The notes below the pieces were generated by a model. It saw only the letters and a list, made by a program, of their open reading frames with translations. It had not been told where the DNA came from and did no database searches. The translations under genes and the position numbers were made by a program. A stretch of DNA of 37,111 nt from Desulfobacterales bacterium (GTDB lineage Bacteria; Desulfobacterota; Desulfobacteria; Desulfobacterales; DTYH01): NCBI GenBank assembly GCA_012961955.1, contig DTYH01000090.1, forward strand, positions 1 through 37,111. The letters are read 5' to 3'. Shown here piece by piece: positions 18,834 through 27,971 of this stretch (position 1 is the first letter of the stretch; each line of letters starts with the position of its first letter).

Positions 18834-19568
18834 ATGGGTGAAAGAATTGTCCATACCGGAGAGGGGCATCGCCGCCGTCTACGTGAGAAATTCCTTAAAT
18901 CAGGATTGGGAGGCTTTCATGATTATGAAGTGATTGAGCTTCTCCTTACCCTTGGCACTCCAAGGAAGGACTGCAAACAGCAGGCAAAAGAGGCTTTGAA
19001 GCGTTTTAAGACATTTCAAGGGGTTATTGAGGCTCCGGTTGAGGAGCTCCAGAAGATCAAGGGTATTGGACCACATAACGTGTTTGGAATAAAGTTCGTG
19101 CAGGCGGTTGCTGAGCGATATCTTCAGAAAAAGCTGATAAATAGAGAGGTTATTAGCTCTTCCAAAGACCTTTTCAATTATCTATATTTTTCAATGCGGG
19201 ATAAAGATAGAGAACGTTTTATGGTCATATTCCTGAACGCTCAGAATAGGATAATCGCAGTGGAAACCCTATTTGAGGGGACGCTTACGGCAAGTAGTGT
19301 GTATCCCCGGGAGGTAGTTAAGGTAGTACTTAGGCATAATGCCGCTGCTGTTGTGCTGGTACACAACCATCCTTCTGGAGAGCCAAGACCATCTAATGAT
19401 GATAAGGTTATCACTAGGGAATTGGTACACGCCTGTCGCACGATAGGGGTACTTGTTCATGACCATCTGATCATAGGCGACAATACCTACTTCAGTTTTG
19501 CAGATCATGGTTACATTGCTGAGATGAACCGTGAGTATGAAGCTCGGATACACAGGGCGAATTTATAG
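18834..19568 (+). CDS. radC: RadC-family JAB-domain protein (UPF0758)
   Basis: The 244-residue product has an N-terminal helix-hairpin-helix region (residues about 45-80, VEELQKIKGIGPHNVFGIK) and a C-terminal MPN/JAB metalloprotease-like domain with the metal site VHNHPSGEPRPSNDD and a preceding glutamate segment. RadC was named for DNA repair, but its biochemical role is not settled. The gene starts 8 bases after the gpsA stop with only a weak ribosome site (TGTAAG), consistent with translational coupling in a gyrA-gpsA-radC operon. A second, broken RadC paralogue lies at 31883..32571. Confidence 0.95.
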   Translation: MGERIVHTGEGHRRRLREKFLKSGLGGFHDYEVIELLLTLGTPRKDCKQQAKEALKRFKTFQGVIEAPVEELQKIKGIGPHNVFGIKFVQAVAERYLQKKLINREVISSSKDLFNYLYFSMRDKDRERFMVIFLNAQNRIIAVETLFEGTLTASSVYPREVVKVVLRHNAAAVVLVHNHPSGEPRPSNDDKVITRELVHACRTIGVLVHDHLIIGDNTYFSFADHGYIAEMNREYEARIHRANL

Positions 19569-19591
19569 GTGTTTCTATCACCCCTAAAGGT

Positions 19592-19680
19592 GTGAATATT
19601 CGGTTGCCCCATAAAGCTTGTACATTACCCCTGTGAAAGGCAGGGGTCAATATATCTTTTTGCATGAGGGCAACTCCGAA
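19592..19680 (+). repeat. MITE-like element, family 1, copy 2
   Basis: GTGAATATTCGGTTGCCCCA, then TAAAGCTTGTACATTACCCC and AATATATCTTTTTGCATG align almost base for base with the left part of 7795-7917. The right end GGGCAACTCCGAA mirrors the left TTCGGTTGCCC with one extra base. A further hairpin (ACCCCTG with CAGGGGT) is inside. It sits between radC and polA. Confidence 0.75.
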
Positions 19681-19855
19681 AGGAGTGAAGAGTGAAAAGT
19701 TAACAGTGAAGAGTTTTTCTTTTGACATTTTTGCTGGTTCCGGGATAGCGGTGCGTAGTTCATACTGGCTATACTAAATTTGTCGGACCTATCACCTCTT
19801 TCCTCGCCCATTTTCATGTCTCGTTGTGACGATCGGGTCATAGGGGTTCCATGAT

Positions 19856-22537
19856 ATGAGTTCAGATAAGACCATTTATTTAATTGACGGGAGCGCCTAT
19901 ATATATCGCGCCTATCATGCCATCCCACACCTGTCCACTTCAACAGGCTTGTCAACAAACGCCACCCTTGGATTTACAAAGATTCTTATCAAGCTCTTAA
20001 ACGAAAAGAACCCTCAGTTTATCGCTGTTGTATTTGATTCCAGAGGTCCCACTTTTCGTCACCACATATATGAGGAATACAAGGCCAATCGCCCTCCCAT
20101 GCCTGATGATCTGGCCGAACAGATACCGTATATCAAGGAGATAGTTCAGGCACTGAATATCTCTACTTTTGAGGAGGCCGGTTACGAAGGTGATGACATT
20201 ATTGGAACCATGGTGCAACGAGCAGAAAAGAGCGGATTTAGAACGGTGATGGTAACCGGAGATAAAGATTTTCGGCAGCTTATAACAACTAAGTCGATAA
20301 TCTGGGATCCAATGAAGGATCAAATTACGGATTATCTAAAAATCAAACACGACTACGGTCTGGAGCCCTCGCAATGGATAGACGTTCTGGCCCTAACCGG
20401 TGATATCTCTGATAACATCCCCGGTGTTCCTGGAATTGGGGAAAAGACAGCACTTGCGCTGATCAAAAGATTCGGCAGTCTTGAGGTATTATACGAAAAC
20501 CTAGATCAGATTACCAAAAAGAAACAACGAGAAAACCTGCGCGCCTTTCGAGAACAGACGTTCTTGAACCGTAGGCTGGTCACGATAGAGACGAATGTGC
20601 CGATAGATATTGATTTTGAGTCTCTTAAGCTCTCCTCTCCTGATAATGAGAGGCTTGGGGATATCTTTAAGAGGCTTGAATTTCGTCAGCTTCAGAAGGT
20701 GTTTCCTTTGAATAGTACCGAAGCCGGAACTGTAAACTATCAGGCCGTTCATGATAAGGATGCCCTTCTTAAGTTGATCGATCGGCTAAAGAAGGCGGAA
20801 GTCCTTGCTTTAGACTTGGAAACCACGTCGACCGATCCTATGCGAGCCAGGATTGTAGGCCTTTCCTTTGCCTTCAGTCCACATGAAGCCTATTATATAC
20901 CCTGCCGACACAACTATAAAGGGGTAGAGGCACAGCTGGACCTACAAGAGACACTGGACGCCCTCAAGCCTGTACTGGAAGACCCTCGAATTGTCAAGGG
21001 TGGACAAAACATAAAATATGACTGGATAGTCCTTGCACGGGAGGGGATAAATCTTAAGGGTGTTAGGTTCGATACCATGATCGCATCCTATCTTTTGAAC
21101 CCCTCCCTTAAGGCCCACAATCTGGAAAACATTGCTTTAGACTATCTCGGGCACAAGATGATCTCGTACAAGGAGGTTGTTGGACAGGGGAAAAATGCCT
21201 TAGGCTTTGAGCAGGTGCCAATAGAAGAAGCCGTCCCATATGCGTGCGAGGATGCGGACATAAGCCTCAGGGCCTGGAAGGTGCTTGAGCCTAGGTTGAA
21301 ACAGGAGGGATTTGAGGACCTCTTTTATAAGGTGGAGATGCCGCTTGTACAGGTATTGGTCGAGATGGAGATGACAGGGATCAGGGTGGATAAGGACCAT
21401 CTAATTTTGCTATCCAAAAAGTTTGAACGCGAGATAGAGCAGATCGAGGACCAGATCTATTCCCTTGCAGGTGAATCGTTTAATATCAATTCGCACCAGC
21501 AGCTGGGTCGAATCCTGTTTGAGAAGCTGAAACTACCTATCCAAAAGAAGACGAAAAAGAAGACAGGGTACTCTACTGATGTGGAGGTTCTTACCGCCCT
21601 TTCCCTTGTGCACGAACTTCCGGCCCTGGTGTTGCGCTATCGAACACTTAACAAGCTAAAGACTACGTATGCCGATGCCCTTATAGAACTTATCAATCCG
21701 GATACGGAACGTATCCACACTTCTTACAACCAGACCATTACTGCCACAGGACGTCTGAGCAGCAGCGATCCAAACCTGCAAAACATCCCAGTGCGCACTG
21801 AAGAGGGTAGAGAAATCCGGGCAGCCTTTGTCCCACGTACGGGCTGGCTGATCCTATCGGCTGACTATTCCCAGATTGAGCTACGTGTTTTAGCCCATTA
21901 TTCTAAGGATCCCATTCTAGTTAAGGCATTTCAGAAGGACGAAGATATACATCTTAGGACCGCTGCACAGGTCTTTCAGCTATCCCCTCCCTTTGTCACG
22001 TCTGAGATGCGAAGACAGGCCAAGGTGATAAATTTTGGCATCATCTACGGAATGAGCCCATTTAGGCTGGCAAAGGAGCTCGGGATAGGAAACAGGACGG
22101 CAAAGAGGTACATCGATAACTACTTTAAAGAATACCAGGGAGTTCATGAATTTATAAAATATGTCGTTGACGAAGCAAGAAAGAACGGTAAGGTTACGAC
22201 CCTGCTTGGCCGTCACCGCTATATTCCAGAGATCAGGAGTAAGAACCGAAAGACCCGGGAGCTGGCTGAACGATTGGCTATAAACACGCCCATCCAGGGA
22301 ACAGCCGCGGATTTGATCAAGCTGGCCATGATCCGAACCCGAGAGGCAATATATAGATGCGGATTGGAGACGAAGATGTTACTTCAGGTCCATGACGAAC
22401 TGGTCTTTGAGGTGCCTGAAGACGAACTAGAAAAAGCGGAAGAGGTAATCAGAAAGGAGATGGAAGGTGTCTATCAGTTAGACGTTCCTTTAAAGGTGGA
22501 TACGAAGTGGGGAAACAACTGGGCAGAGGCGCACTAA
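19856..22537 (+). CDS. polA: DNA polymerase I
   Basis: The 893-residue product has all three PolA domains: an N-terminal 5'-3' exonuclease/flap domain (residues about 1-290; GDKDFRQL, GVPGIGEKTA), a 3'-5' exonuclease domain (about 300-480; DLETTSTD near 320, NIKYDWIVL, FDTMIASYLLNP, YACEDAD) and the polymerase domain with motif A DYSQIELR (about 670), motif B RRQAKVINFGIIYGMS (about 719) and motif C VHDELVFE (about 846). The proofreading acids are all present, unlike several thermophile and Firmicutes PolA enzymes. AGGGG lies 9 bases before ATG 19856. It functions in Okazaki fragment maturation and excision repair. It is transcribed toward rarA. Confidence 0.98.
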   Translation: MSSDKTIYLIDGSAYIYRAYHAIPHLSTSTGLSTNATLGFTKILIKLLNEKNPQFIAVVFDSRGPTFRHHIYEEYKANRPPMPDDLAEQIPYIKEIVQALNISTFEEAGYEGDDIIGTMVQRAEKSGFRTVMVTGDKDFRQLITTKSIIWDPMKDQITDYLKIKHDYGLEPSQWIDVLALTGDISDNIPGVPGIGEKTALALIKRFGSLEVLYENLDQITKKKQRENLRAFREQTFLNRRLVTIETNVPIDIDFESLKLSSPDNERLGDIFKRLEFRQLQKVFPLNSTEAGTVNYQAVHDKDALLKLIDRLKKAEVLALDLETTSTDPMRARIVGLSFAFSPHEAYYIPCRHNYKGVEAQLDLQETLDALKPVLEDPRIVKGGQNIKYDWIVLAREGINLKGVRFDTMIASYLLNPSLKAHNLENIALDYLGHKMISYKEVVGQGKNALGFEQVPIEEAVPYACEDADISLRAWKVLEPRLKQEGFEDLFYKVEMPLVQVLVEMEMTGIRVDKDHLILLSKKFEREIEQIEDQIYSLAGESFNINSHQQLGRILFEKLKLPIQKKTKKKTGYSTDVEVLTALSLVHELPALVLRYRTLNKLKTTYADALIELINPDTERIHTSYNQTITATGRLSSSDPNLQNIPVRTEEGREIRAAFVPRTGWLILSADYSQIELRVLAHYSKDPILVKAFQKDEDIHLRTAAQVFQLSPPFVTSEMRRQAKVINFGIIYGMSPFRLAKELGIGNRTAKRYIDNYFKEYQGVHEFIKYVVDEARKNGKVTTLLGRHRYIPEIRSKNRKTRELAERLAINTPIQGTAADLIKLAMIRTREAIYRCGLETKMLLQVHDELVFEVPEDELEKAEEVIRKEMEGVYQLDVPLKVDTKWGNNWAEAH

Positions 22538-22556
22538 ACAGGGTTTGCTGTCTTTT

Positions 22557-22742
22557 GACGGTCTTGTAAAAAAGTCTAATTTTGTTCTCTACGTGAGCAA
22601 TCTTTGGATTCAGAATTCGGCTGCCTAGATTTCAAAAACTCGGGCTTGCACCCTCCAACAGTTGGAACTAGACCCATTCTCTGAATCTTCTTTAAAAATT
22701 GCTCAATGTCGTCCGGAAAACGACTCTTTACGAGTGAGTCAT
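22557..22742 (+). repeat. Composite MITE-like element (family 3 ends, family 2 core)
   Basis: The left end GACGGTCTTGTAAAAAAGTC and right end GACTCTTTACGAGTGAGTC are imperfect inverted repeats. Between them lies a family 2 core beginning AAAAACTCGGGCTTGCACCC, related to 15049-15165. The element fills almost the whole polA-rarA gap, and its right edge overlaps the rarA stop codon (22739-22741). Confidence 0.7.
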
Positions 22743-24064
22743 CTTTTCATACTCCGCCATTTCTTGAGGCGCTTATTTATAATCTTCTCATAACCGCGAT
22801 CATTAGGAACAAAGAATATCTGACCCTGTAGCGTTTCGGGCAGGTAGTCCTGAGCGGTATAGGCATCCTTGAAATCATGGGCGTACTTATACCCCTTCCC
22901 GTATCCTAAATCCTTCATTAAGCTCGTAGGTGCATTTCGGATATGGAGCGGGACAGGCAGGGTACCGGTTTTTCTAATCGTCTCCTTTACCTTTGTAGAG
23001 GCTGCATAGAGGGAATTGCTCTTGGGAGCACATGCGAGGTAGACTGCTGCCTGTGCCAGCGCTAAGTCCCCCTCGGGAAGACCGAGAAAGCGAAAGGCTT
23101 CCATAGCCGAAACGGTTATTGACAATGCCTGCGGATCTGCGTTCCCTATATCTTCAGACGCGAACCGCACCATCCTTCTCGCAATATAAAGGGGATCCTC
23201 CCCTGCTTCAAGCATCCTTTCCAGCCAGTAGAGGGCAGCATCAGGATCGCTTCCTCTCAAGCTTTTGTGGAACGCAGATATCAGATTATGGTGTTCCTCA
23301 CCGCTCTTGTCGTATATTAGTGCCTTTCTCTGAATAGCCTTCTCCACATCGGAGAGTGTAATATGGCGCACCCCATCTCTACCAGGTTTTGAAAGGGAAG
23401 TGGCTATTTCTAAGCTGTTCAGGGCAGTCCTTGCGTCCCCGTCTGCTGCTTTGACAATATACCTAAGACCGTCCTCATCTATGTCAGGTTTCAGGTGCCC
23501 CAGTCCATTCTTTGTGTCAGAAATAGCTCTCCTTAGAATAAGGAATAGCTCATCATCGGAGAAGGGATAAAGGACAATCACACGCATCCTCGAAAGGAGG
23601 GGTGGAATCACCTCAAAGGATGGGTTCAAAGTAGTGGCTCCAATCAGGGTGATCAGCCCAGTTTCCACGTGGGGAAGGAAGGCGTCCTGCTGGGCCTTGT
23701 TGAAGCGGTGAATCTCGTCCACAAATAGGATTGTTTTCCTCTGATGATAGCGCCGTTCCTTTTTTGCCTCTTCGATGACAGTCCTGATCTCCTTTACCCC
23801 GGACAACACCGCAGAAAAGGTACTAAAATGGGAGCCGGTTTCCTGGGCTATCAGGCGTGCCAGCGTGGTCTTTCCACAACCAGGAGGTCCCCAGAGGATT
23901 AATGAAAAGATTCTATCCTCTTCGATTGCTCGACGTAGGAGACCGTCTTTACCGAGAACATGGGCCTGACCCACGAATTCCTCCAGTCTCTTTGGGCGCA
24001 TCCTTTCCGCAAGCGGACGAGATGCCTTTTCAAACATCTTCTCCTGACGCTCAAAAAGATTCAT
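22739..24064 (-). CDS. rarA: Replication-associated recombination protein A (AAA+ ATPase)
   Basis: The 441-residue product is of normal RarA/MgsA/Mgs1 length. N-terminal region [17 protein letters not shown], Walker [10 protein letters not shown] (59-67), Walker [11 protein letters not shown] (112-121), sensor 1 [11 protein letters not shown] and arginine finger region [10 protein letters not shown] are followed by the C-terminal tetramerisation domain ([32 protein letters not shown]). RarA works at stalled replication forks with single-strand binding protein. AAGGAGCC lies 6 bases before the ATG at 24064 on the minus strand. It is a single gene, convergent with polA. Confidence 0.97.
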   Translation of the reverse strand: MNLFERQEKMFEKASRPLAERMRPKRLEEFVGQAHVLGKDGLLRRAIEEDRIFSLILWGPPGCGKTTLARLIAQETGSHFSTFSAVLSGVKEIRTVIEEAKKERRYHQRKTILFVDEIHRFNKAQQDAFLPHVETGLITLIGATTLNPSFEVIPPLLSRMRVIVLYPFSDDELFLILRRAISDTKNGLGHLKPDIDEDGLRYIVKAADGDARTALNSLEIATSLSKPGRDGVRHITLSDVEKAIQRKALIYDKSGEEHHNLISAFHKSLRGSDPDAALYWLERMLEAGEDPLYIARRMVRFASEDIGNADPQALSITVSAMEAFRFLGLPEGDLALAQAAVYLACAPKSNSLYAASTKVKETIRKTGTLPVPLHIRNAPTSLMKDLGYGKGYKYAHDFKDAYTAQDYLPETLQGQIFFVPNDRGYEKIINKRLKKWRSMKR

Positions 24065-25058
24065 GATTAAGGCTCCTTAAAAGGACGAACTCGGTATTTC
24101 AGCTAACTATTACACATATCTTAGAAAATCCTACCAGTATTTCACGCATAAATCAACCATACAAAAAAAGGGGCTTCCTTCATCCATGCTCCCAGAAAAC
24201 TAAACCCAGGTTCCCCTTGAAAAAAAGCTTGACAAAGACAACCAGTTGTAAGTATATATAAAAAAGTGGTTTTTTTTGGACACATACGAATACAAACTAT
24301 TCGTAACTATTTACTCTTTACACTTACATGGCGGCCGTGGATATACTTCTTTAGGCAGCACGTCAAAGTACTATGCCGTACCCTCTAGCTTCGAGTGCCC
24401 TGCCGTACGAGCAACTCATGAATTCCCGGTGCCCTCGTCACGTTGTAACATCTGACAAGGTCCTCAGGCTTAAGCTGGTCTCTGAACTCTGGCCCTTGAT
24501 TCCTTATTCCCGGGTATCTTTGTGGCGTCCTGTATAAAACGCGCCATGATTGTGCGCCGATAGCACAGGGCCAAAATGCGACACCTTTGCACAGCCCCCC
24601 TTTCTGCTCGTTCCCATGATCGTTTTGACCCGTCCATGGGCTCGCTCATCAAGGTGCCAGTTCACAACGTATTTCAGTTGTTCCATGATACGCGGGACAT
24701 TCCTGTCCCGCCCTTAATATTCGGCTCGTCCTTTCAAACACCTCATATTTTTCTGTCTGCCGTGGGCCGTTCACCCCGTTAAATTTCCCAGCGAGGAACC
24801 CTACTTAAGCCCGGGTGAACTTCGCCCGGATGGGTATCCTCAGGAAGGTTATAATGGTCTCTCAAATCGGTTATACAAAGGTCTCAATAGTACGAGGATC
24901 CATTAATGGCTTGGAATCAGATTTTTTAGAGGTAGGGCCGCTCTTCCTTTCCCGGGTAGGCTTTGTTTGCTATTATCTCTTTCCAAATGATGACGATACC
25001 CAAGGCGAAACATACGAGCGGTACCCTAAGAGCTGGCGATTTTCGTGCCAGTACGAGG
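24065..25058. other. Long non-coding or decayed region between rarA and the corrinoid gene
   Basis: No intact gene is supported. At 24215-24260 a promoter-like TTGACA (24229) with AT-rich TATATA downstream shares the context TTGAAAAAAAGCTTGACAAA with 30885-30910. On the minus strand, fragments such as YVVNWHLDERAHG and GPEFRDQLKPEDLVRCYNV (in different frames, about 24390-24690) look like remnants of a real protein, but I cannot name it. A small hairpin (CTGGC with GCCAG) lies at 25033-25051. Confidence 0.4.
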
Positions 25059-25147
25059 GGTCTGTTCGCCAAACAAAAGTTCGTTTGAGGAGTCATTAAG
25101 ACGTTTTTAGACAGAGTAAAAACGGATGTTGGCTTGGCGAACAGACC
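25059..25147 (+). promoter_or_regulatory. Structured leader (candidate cis-acting RNA) of the corrinoid methyltransferase genes
   Basis: A perfect 14-bp outer stem joins GGTCTGTTCGCCAA (25059-25072) and TTGGCGAACAGACC (25134-25147). Inside is an 8-bp hairpin, CGTTTTTA (25102-25109) with TAAAAACG (25117-25124) and a 7-base loop. A third pairing, CAAAC with GTTTG (25070-25087), overlaps the outer stem by three bases and so may compete with it. The structure ends 3 bases before the ribosome site region GGGAGGAGG of the gene at 25169. It could be a regulatory leader RNA or a small mobile palindromic element. It lacks the conserved B12-box of cobalamin riboswitches. Confidence 0.5.
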
Positions 25148-25168
25148 ACTGGGAGGAGGCAGGATCAA

Positions 25169-25810
25169 ATGGATTACCTGGAAAAGATAGCATCCCATGT
25201 TGAGGAAGGACGAAACTCCGATATTGGTAATTGTGTGGATTTGGCTCTAAGAGAAGGGATTCCAGTTAGGGATGTCGTAGAGAAGGGTATTGTGGCAGGC
25301 ATAGAGCGCCTGGGAGAGAAGTGGAAGGAGGGTAAAGCGTACCTGCCAGAGGTTCTTATAGCTGTAAGGGCGGCCCAGGCTGGCTTTAAGTTTCTGGAGC
25401 CTGCATTGGCAAAGAGCACTCCGGTGACCAAGGCGAAGGTAATTATCGGCACCATTGAGGGGGATATGCATAGTATTGGGAAGGATCTGGTAAAGCTGGT
25501 ATTACAGGCCAGCGGCTTCACTGTGATAGACCTCGGGGTGGACGTAACACCTGGCAGGTTCCAGCAGGTAGTAGCTGATGAAAAGCCTGACATTTTAGGG
25601 ATTTCCGCTCTTCTCACCACGACGATGACCTCCATCCCTCGGGTTGTAGAGGCCTTGACCGAAAGCGGCCTAAGGCCGGGTGTCAAAGTAATCCTAGGTG
25701 GCGCACCACTGGATGAGGAATTTGCCCGAAAGGCTGGTGCTGATGCATACGCCAAGGATTGTTTCCAAGCAGCAGAGCTAGCCACAACGTTTGTGCAGTT
25801 GAGTAGATAG
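25169..25810 (+). CDS. Corrinoid (B12-binding) methyltransferase protein, MtaC/MtbC/MttC-type
   Basis: The 213-residue product has an N-terminal helical cap domain (residues about 1-85, GIERLGEKWKEGKAYLPEVL) and a C-terminal Rossmann B12-binding domain with the DxHxxG motif EGDMHSIGKD, in which His101 ligates cobalt. GISALLTTTM and ILGGAPL contact the nucleotide tail. Such proteins carry the methyl group as methyl-Co(III) between a substrate methyltransferase and a tetrahydrofolate (or coenzyme M) methyltransferase. GGAGGAGG about 10 bases upstream gives a strong start. The next gene, 100 bases on, is a UroD/MtaA-family methyltransferase, and the other two parts of the system lie opposite at 26978-30014. 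The methylated substrate is unknown. Confidence 0.93.
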   Translation: MDYLEKIASHVEEGRNSDIGNCVDLALREGIPVRDVVEKGIVAGIERLGEKWKEGKAYLPEVLIAVRAAQAGFKFLEPALAKSTPVTKAKVIIGTIEGDMHSIGKDLVKLVLQASGFTVIDLGVDVTPGRFQQVVADEKPDILGISALLTTTMTSIPRVVEALTESGLRPGVKVILGGAPLDEEFARKAGADAYAKDCFQAAELATTFVQLSR

Positions 25811-25911
25811 AAGTAGCCAGGCTCTTGCCTAAACAAAGCCGAAAAGGTTCTTTGCTTGGCAACGGGCCGCAGATGGATAATATCTCATATCTGGTGGGCA
25901 AGGAGGAAATC

Positions 25912-27051
25912 ATGACATCCCGGGAACGATTTCTAAAGATTGCTCGTTTCCAGTTGCCCAATGCCATCTATTTATCACCATATACACAGGGCGTTTGGCA
26001 CAAGACCCTGGAGCGATGGGTCGCAGAGGGCGCTCCCCAGGAGATTCTAACCGATAATGTAGCCCGATATAGATACTTCGAGCTGGACCGAATCGGCATG
26101 GTACGTGTTGAGGCTAGCCTCATCGCTTTAGGGCCGAAAGGTGGCGCACCTTTCATCCCTCCTGTCAGACCCCGGTTTGAATCCAGGGTACTGGAAGAGG
26201 ACGAGAGATCCAGGGTTCGCATCAATGAGGCTGGCGTCACCATACGGGAATTTAAGGATGATCCAGAGAGGATGCCCCTATGGCTGGATTACCCGGTAAA
26301 AAATAGAAAGGACTGGGATGAATACAAAAAGAGGCTGGATCCTCATCACCCGGAGAGATGGCTGGTAAAGGATTGGGACTCTTACGCCGATCGTCTCAGC
26401 AAACGCGATTATCCCTTAGGCCTGGACGTAGGGAGCTTTTTCGGCTTGCTACGCGAAGTTGTAGGAGCAGAGAAGCTCCTGCTCCTGTTTTATGATGACC
26501 CCCAGTTCGTCGAAGATATGATGGTCCATATGGAATACTTCTCAATCCAGATTGTGGAGCGTGTCCTCAAAGATATTCAGGTAGACTTTGCGTTCTTCTG
26601 GGAGGATATGGCCTGGAAGGGAGGCTCTATGATCTCCCCCGAGATGTTCCGAGAGTTCATGATGCCTCATTATAAGAGGGTAACCAGCCTCCTTCGCAGT
26701 CAGGGTGTGGACATCATCATGGTAGATTCCGATGGCGATATCAACGAGCTTATCCCTTTATGGATAGAGAGCGGTGTTAACGGAATGTGGCCCCTGGAGG
26801 TCCAGGCGGGAGTAGATGCCGTCGAGATCAGGAAGAAGTTTGGCAAAGAGTGCATCCTGTGGGGAAATATAGATAAGAAAGCCCTTGCCCAAGGCAAGGA
26901 GGCCATCAAGGAGGAAATCGATAAAAAGGTACCCTTCCTGATCTCCGAAGGGGGTTATTTCCCAGGCCCTGACCACTTTATACCTGAGGACGTCTCCCTT
27001 GAGAATTTCCAGTTCTATCTTGAATATCTTCGCAGCCTTGATCAAAGCTGA
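25912..27051 (+). CDS. Uroporphyrinogen decarboxylase / MtaA-family methyltransferase
   Basis: ATG 25912 (MTSRERFLKIARFQ) is chosen because AGGAGG lies 5 bases upstream, so the track start at 25825 is too early. The 379-residue TIM-barrel protein matches the URO-D superfamily branch found with corrinoid proteins (GLDVGSFFGLLREVVG, WEDMAWKGGSMISPEMF, MVDSDGDINELIPLWIESG, WPLEVQAGVDAVEIRKKFG). It is probably the substrate-side methyltransferase (MT I) that loads the corrinoid protein. The HxC zinc motif of MtaA is absent and only one cysteine is present (GKECILWGN), so metal binding, if any, must differ. True HemE function is unlikely in this context. The 3' end overlaps the opposing methyltransferase gene by 74 bases. 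Confidence 0.85.
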   Translation: MTSRERFLKIARFQLPNAIYLSPYTQGVWHKTLERWVAEGAPQEILTDNVARYRYFELDRIGMVRVEASLIALGPKGGAPFIPPVRPRFESRVLEEDERSRVRINEAGVTIREFKDDPERMPLWLDYPVKNRKDWDEYKKRLDPHHPERWLVKDWDSYADRLSKRDYPLGLDVGSFFGLLREVVGAEKLLLLFYDDPQFVEDMMVHMEYFSIQIVERVLKDIQVDFAFFWEDMAWKGGSMISPEMFREFMMPHYKRVTSLLRSQGVDIIMVDSDGDINELIPLWIESGVNGMWPLEVQAGVDAVEIRKKFGKECILWGNIDKKALAQGKEAIKEEIDKKVPFLISEGGYFPGPDHFIPEDVSLENFQFYLEYLRSLDQS

Positions 27052-27931
27052 AGGAGTCAGGCGCCTGTTTGGCCTTCTCCCTTTTACGATATGCACTGAT
27101 CCAATTCGAAGCGTATTCGTCACGTCCCATACATAGATCTGCCGCCAAAACAGCCATAACTATTTGCTCATTAAGGGGGTTGGTGATGGGACAGGTAATC
27201 CCGCACCGTATAGCCATGGCTATGAAAGTTGCGTTAATGGCCGAACGTTCAGGAATCCCAAACGAGATATTACTGCAGCCCATGGTTATGTTAACACCGA
27301 ATTTCTTCACAAGAGTCTCAACGGAGTCAAGGGCTATCCTGCCTGCCTTGTGGTCTGTTCCTATAGACAGGGCTAAAGGATCAATAATAATGTCTTCAAG
27401 GGGAATACCAATTTTTGTTGCCCGTCCTATAATTTTTCCTGCTATTGAAAGGCGACTTTCCAGATCTGTCGGGATACCTTTATCATCAATGGTCAATCCA
27501 ATTAGGGCTGCCCCATATTCTTTGGCCAGGGGTAAAATGGCTTCCAGCTTGCTTTCCTTCCCGTTAACCGAATTAATCAGGGCCTTCCCTTCATAGATTT
27601 TTAACGCGGCTTCCAATGCCTTGAGATTCGTAGTGTCGATACAAAATGGGGCGTCTGTTACTTCGCGCACTGCTTTCATGATTTCAACGAGCAGGACGGG
27701 CTCGTCCATTTGAGGGACGCCAGCGTTGATGTCAAGGATTGCAGCGCCTGCTTTCACCTGTGCAACAGCATCCTTGCGAACAATATCGAACTTGCCTCGT
27801 CTTAATTCTTCCTGTAACTTCTTGCGACCTGTCGGGTTTATGCGCTCTCCTATTATGACTGTCGGAAGGTTACGATTGATGGAGACTTCCTTACTCCCAG
27901 ATCTAACGGTTGTAGTAAGGCTCTCTACCAC
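26978..27931 (-). CDS. Methyltetrahydrofolate:corrinoid methyltransferase (AcsE/MtrH/MtgA-like)
   Basis: A 317-residue pterin-binding-domain protein: GERINPTGRKKLQEEL (about 29-44), ILDINAGVPQMDE, CIDTTNLKALEAAL, INSVNGKESKLEAILP, IIIDPLALSIGTD and GCSNISFGIPER are those of AcsE/MtrH-type methyltransferases. It probably passes the methyl group of the methyl-corrinoid protein to tetrahydrofolate (MT II), or the reverse. A GTG start at 27931 has GGGAGG about 10 bases upstream. The conserved part ends near ADLCMGRDEY-WISAYRKRE. The last 30 or so residues are antisense to the end of the UroD-family gene and look like a non-conserved extension. It lies 40 bases after the activator gene, so the two form an operon. 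Confidence 0.92.
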   Translation of the reverse strand: MVESLTTTVRSGSKEVSINRNLPTVIIGERINPTGRKKLQEELRRGKFDIVRKDAVAQVKAGAAILDINAGVPQMDEPVLLVEIMKAVREVTDAPFCIDTTNLKALEAALKIYEGKALINSVNGKESKLEAILPLAKEYGAALIGLTIDDKGIPTDLESRLSIAGKIIGRATKIGIPLEDIIIDPLALSIGTDHKAGRIALDSVETLVKKFGVNITMGCSNISFGIPERSAINATFIAMAIRCGITCPITNPLNEQIVMAVLAADLCMGRDEYASNWISAYRKREKAKQAPDSFSFDQGCEDIQDRTGNSQGRRPQV

Positions 27932-27971
27932 TTATCTTTTTCCTCCCTTATTCTCCTTTTTTCATCCGCAG

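Noticed and set aside
25059-25168. Cobalamin riboswitch before the corrinoid gene
   Set aside because: The characteristic B12-box (AGYCAGGAGACCTGC-like) and the usual multi-junction layout are absent. The CCACTGGGAGG near 25147 is mainly the ribosome binding site.
25174-25836. 220-residue minus-strand ORF
   Set aside because: It is a shadow antisense to the clear corrinoid protein gene.
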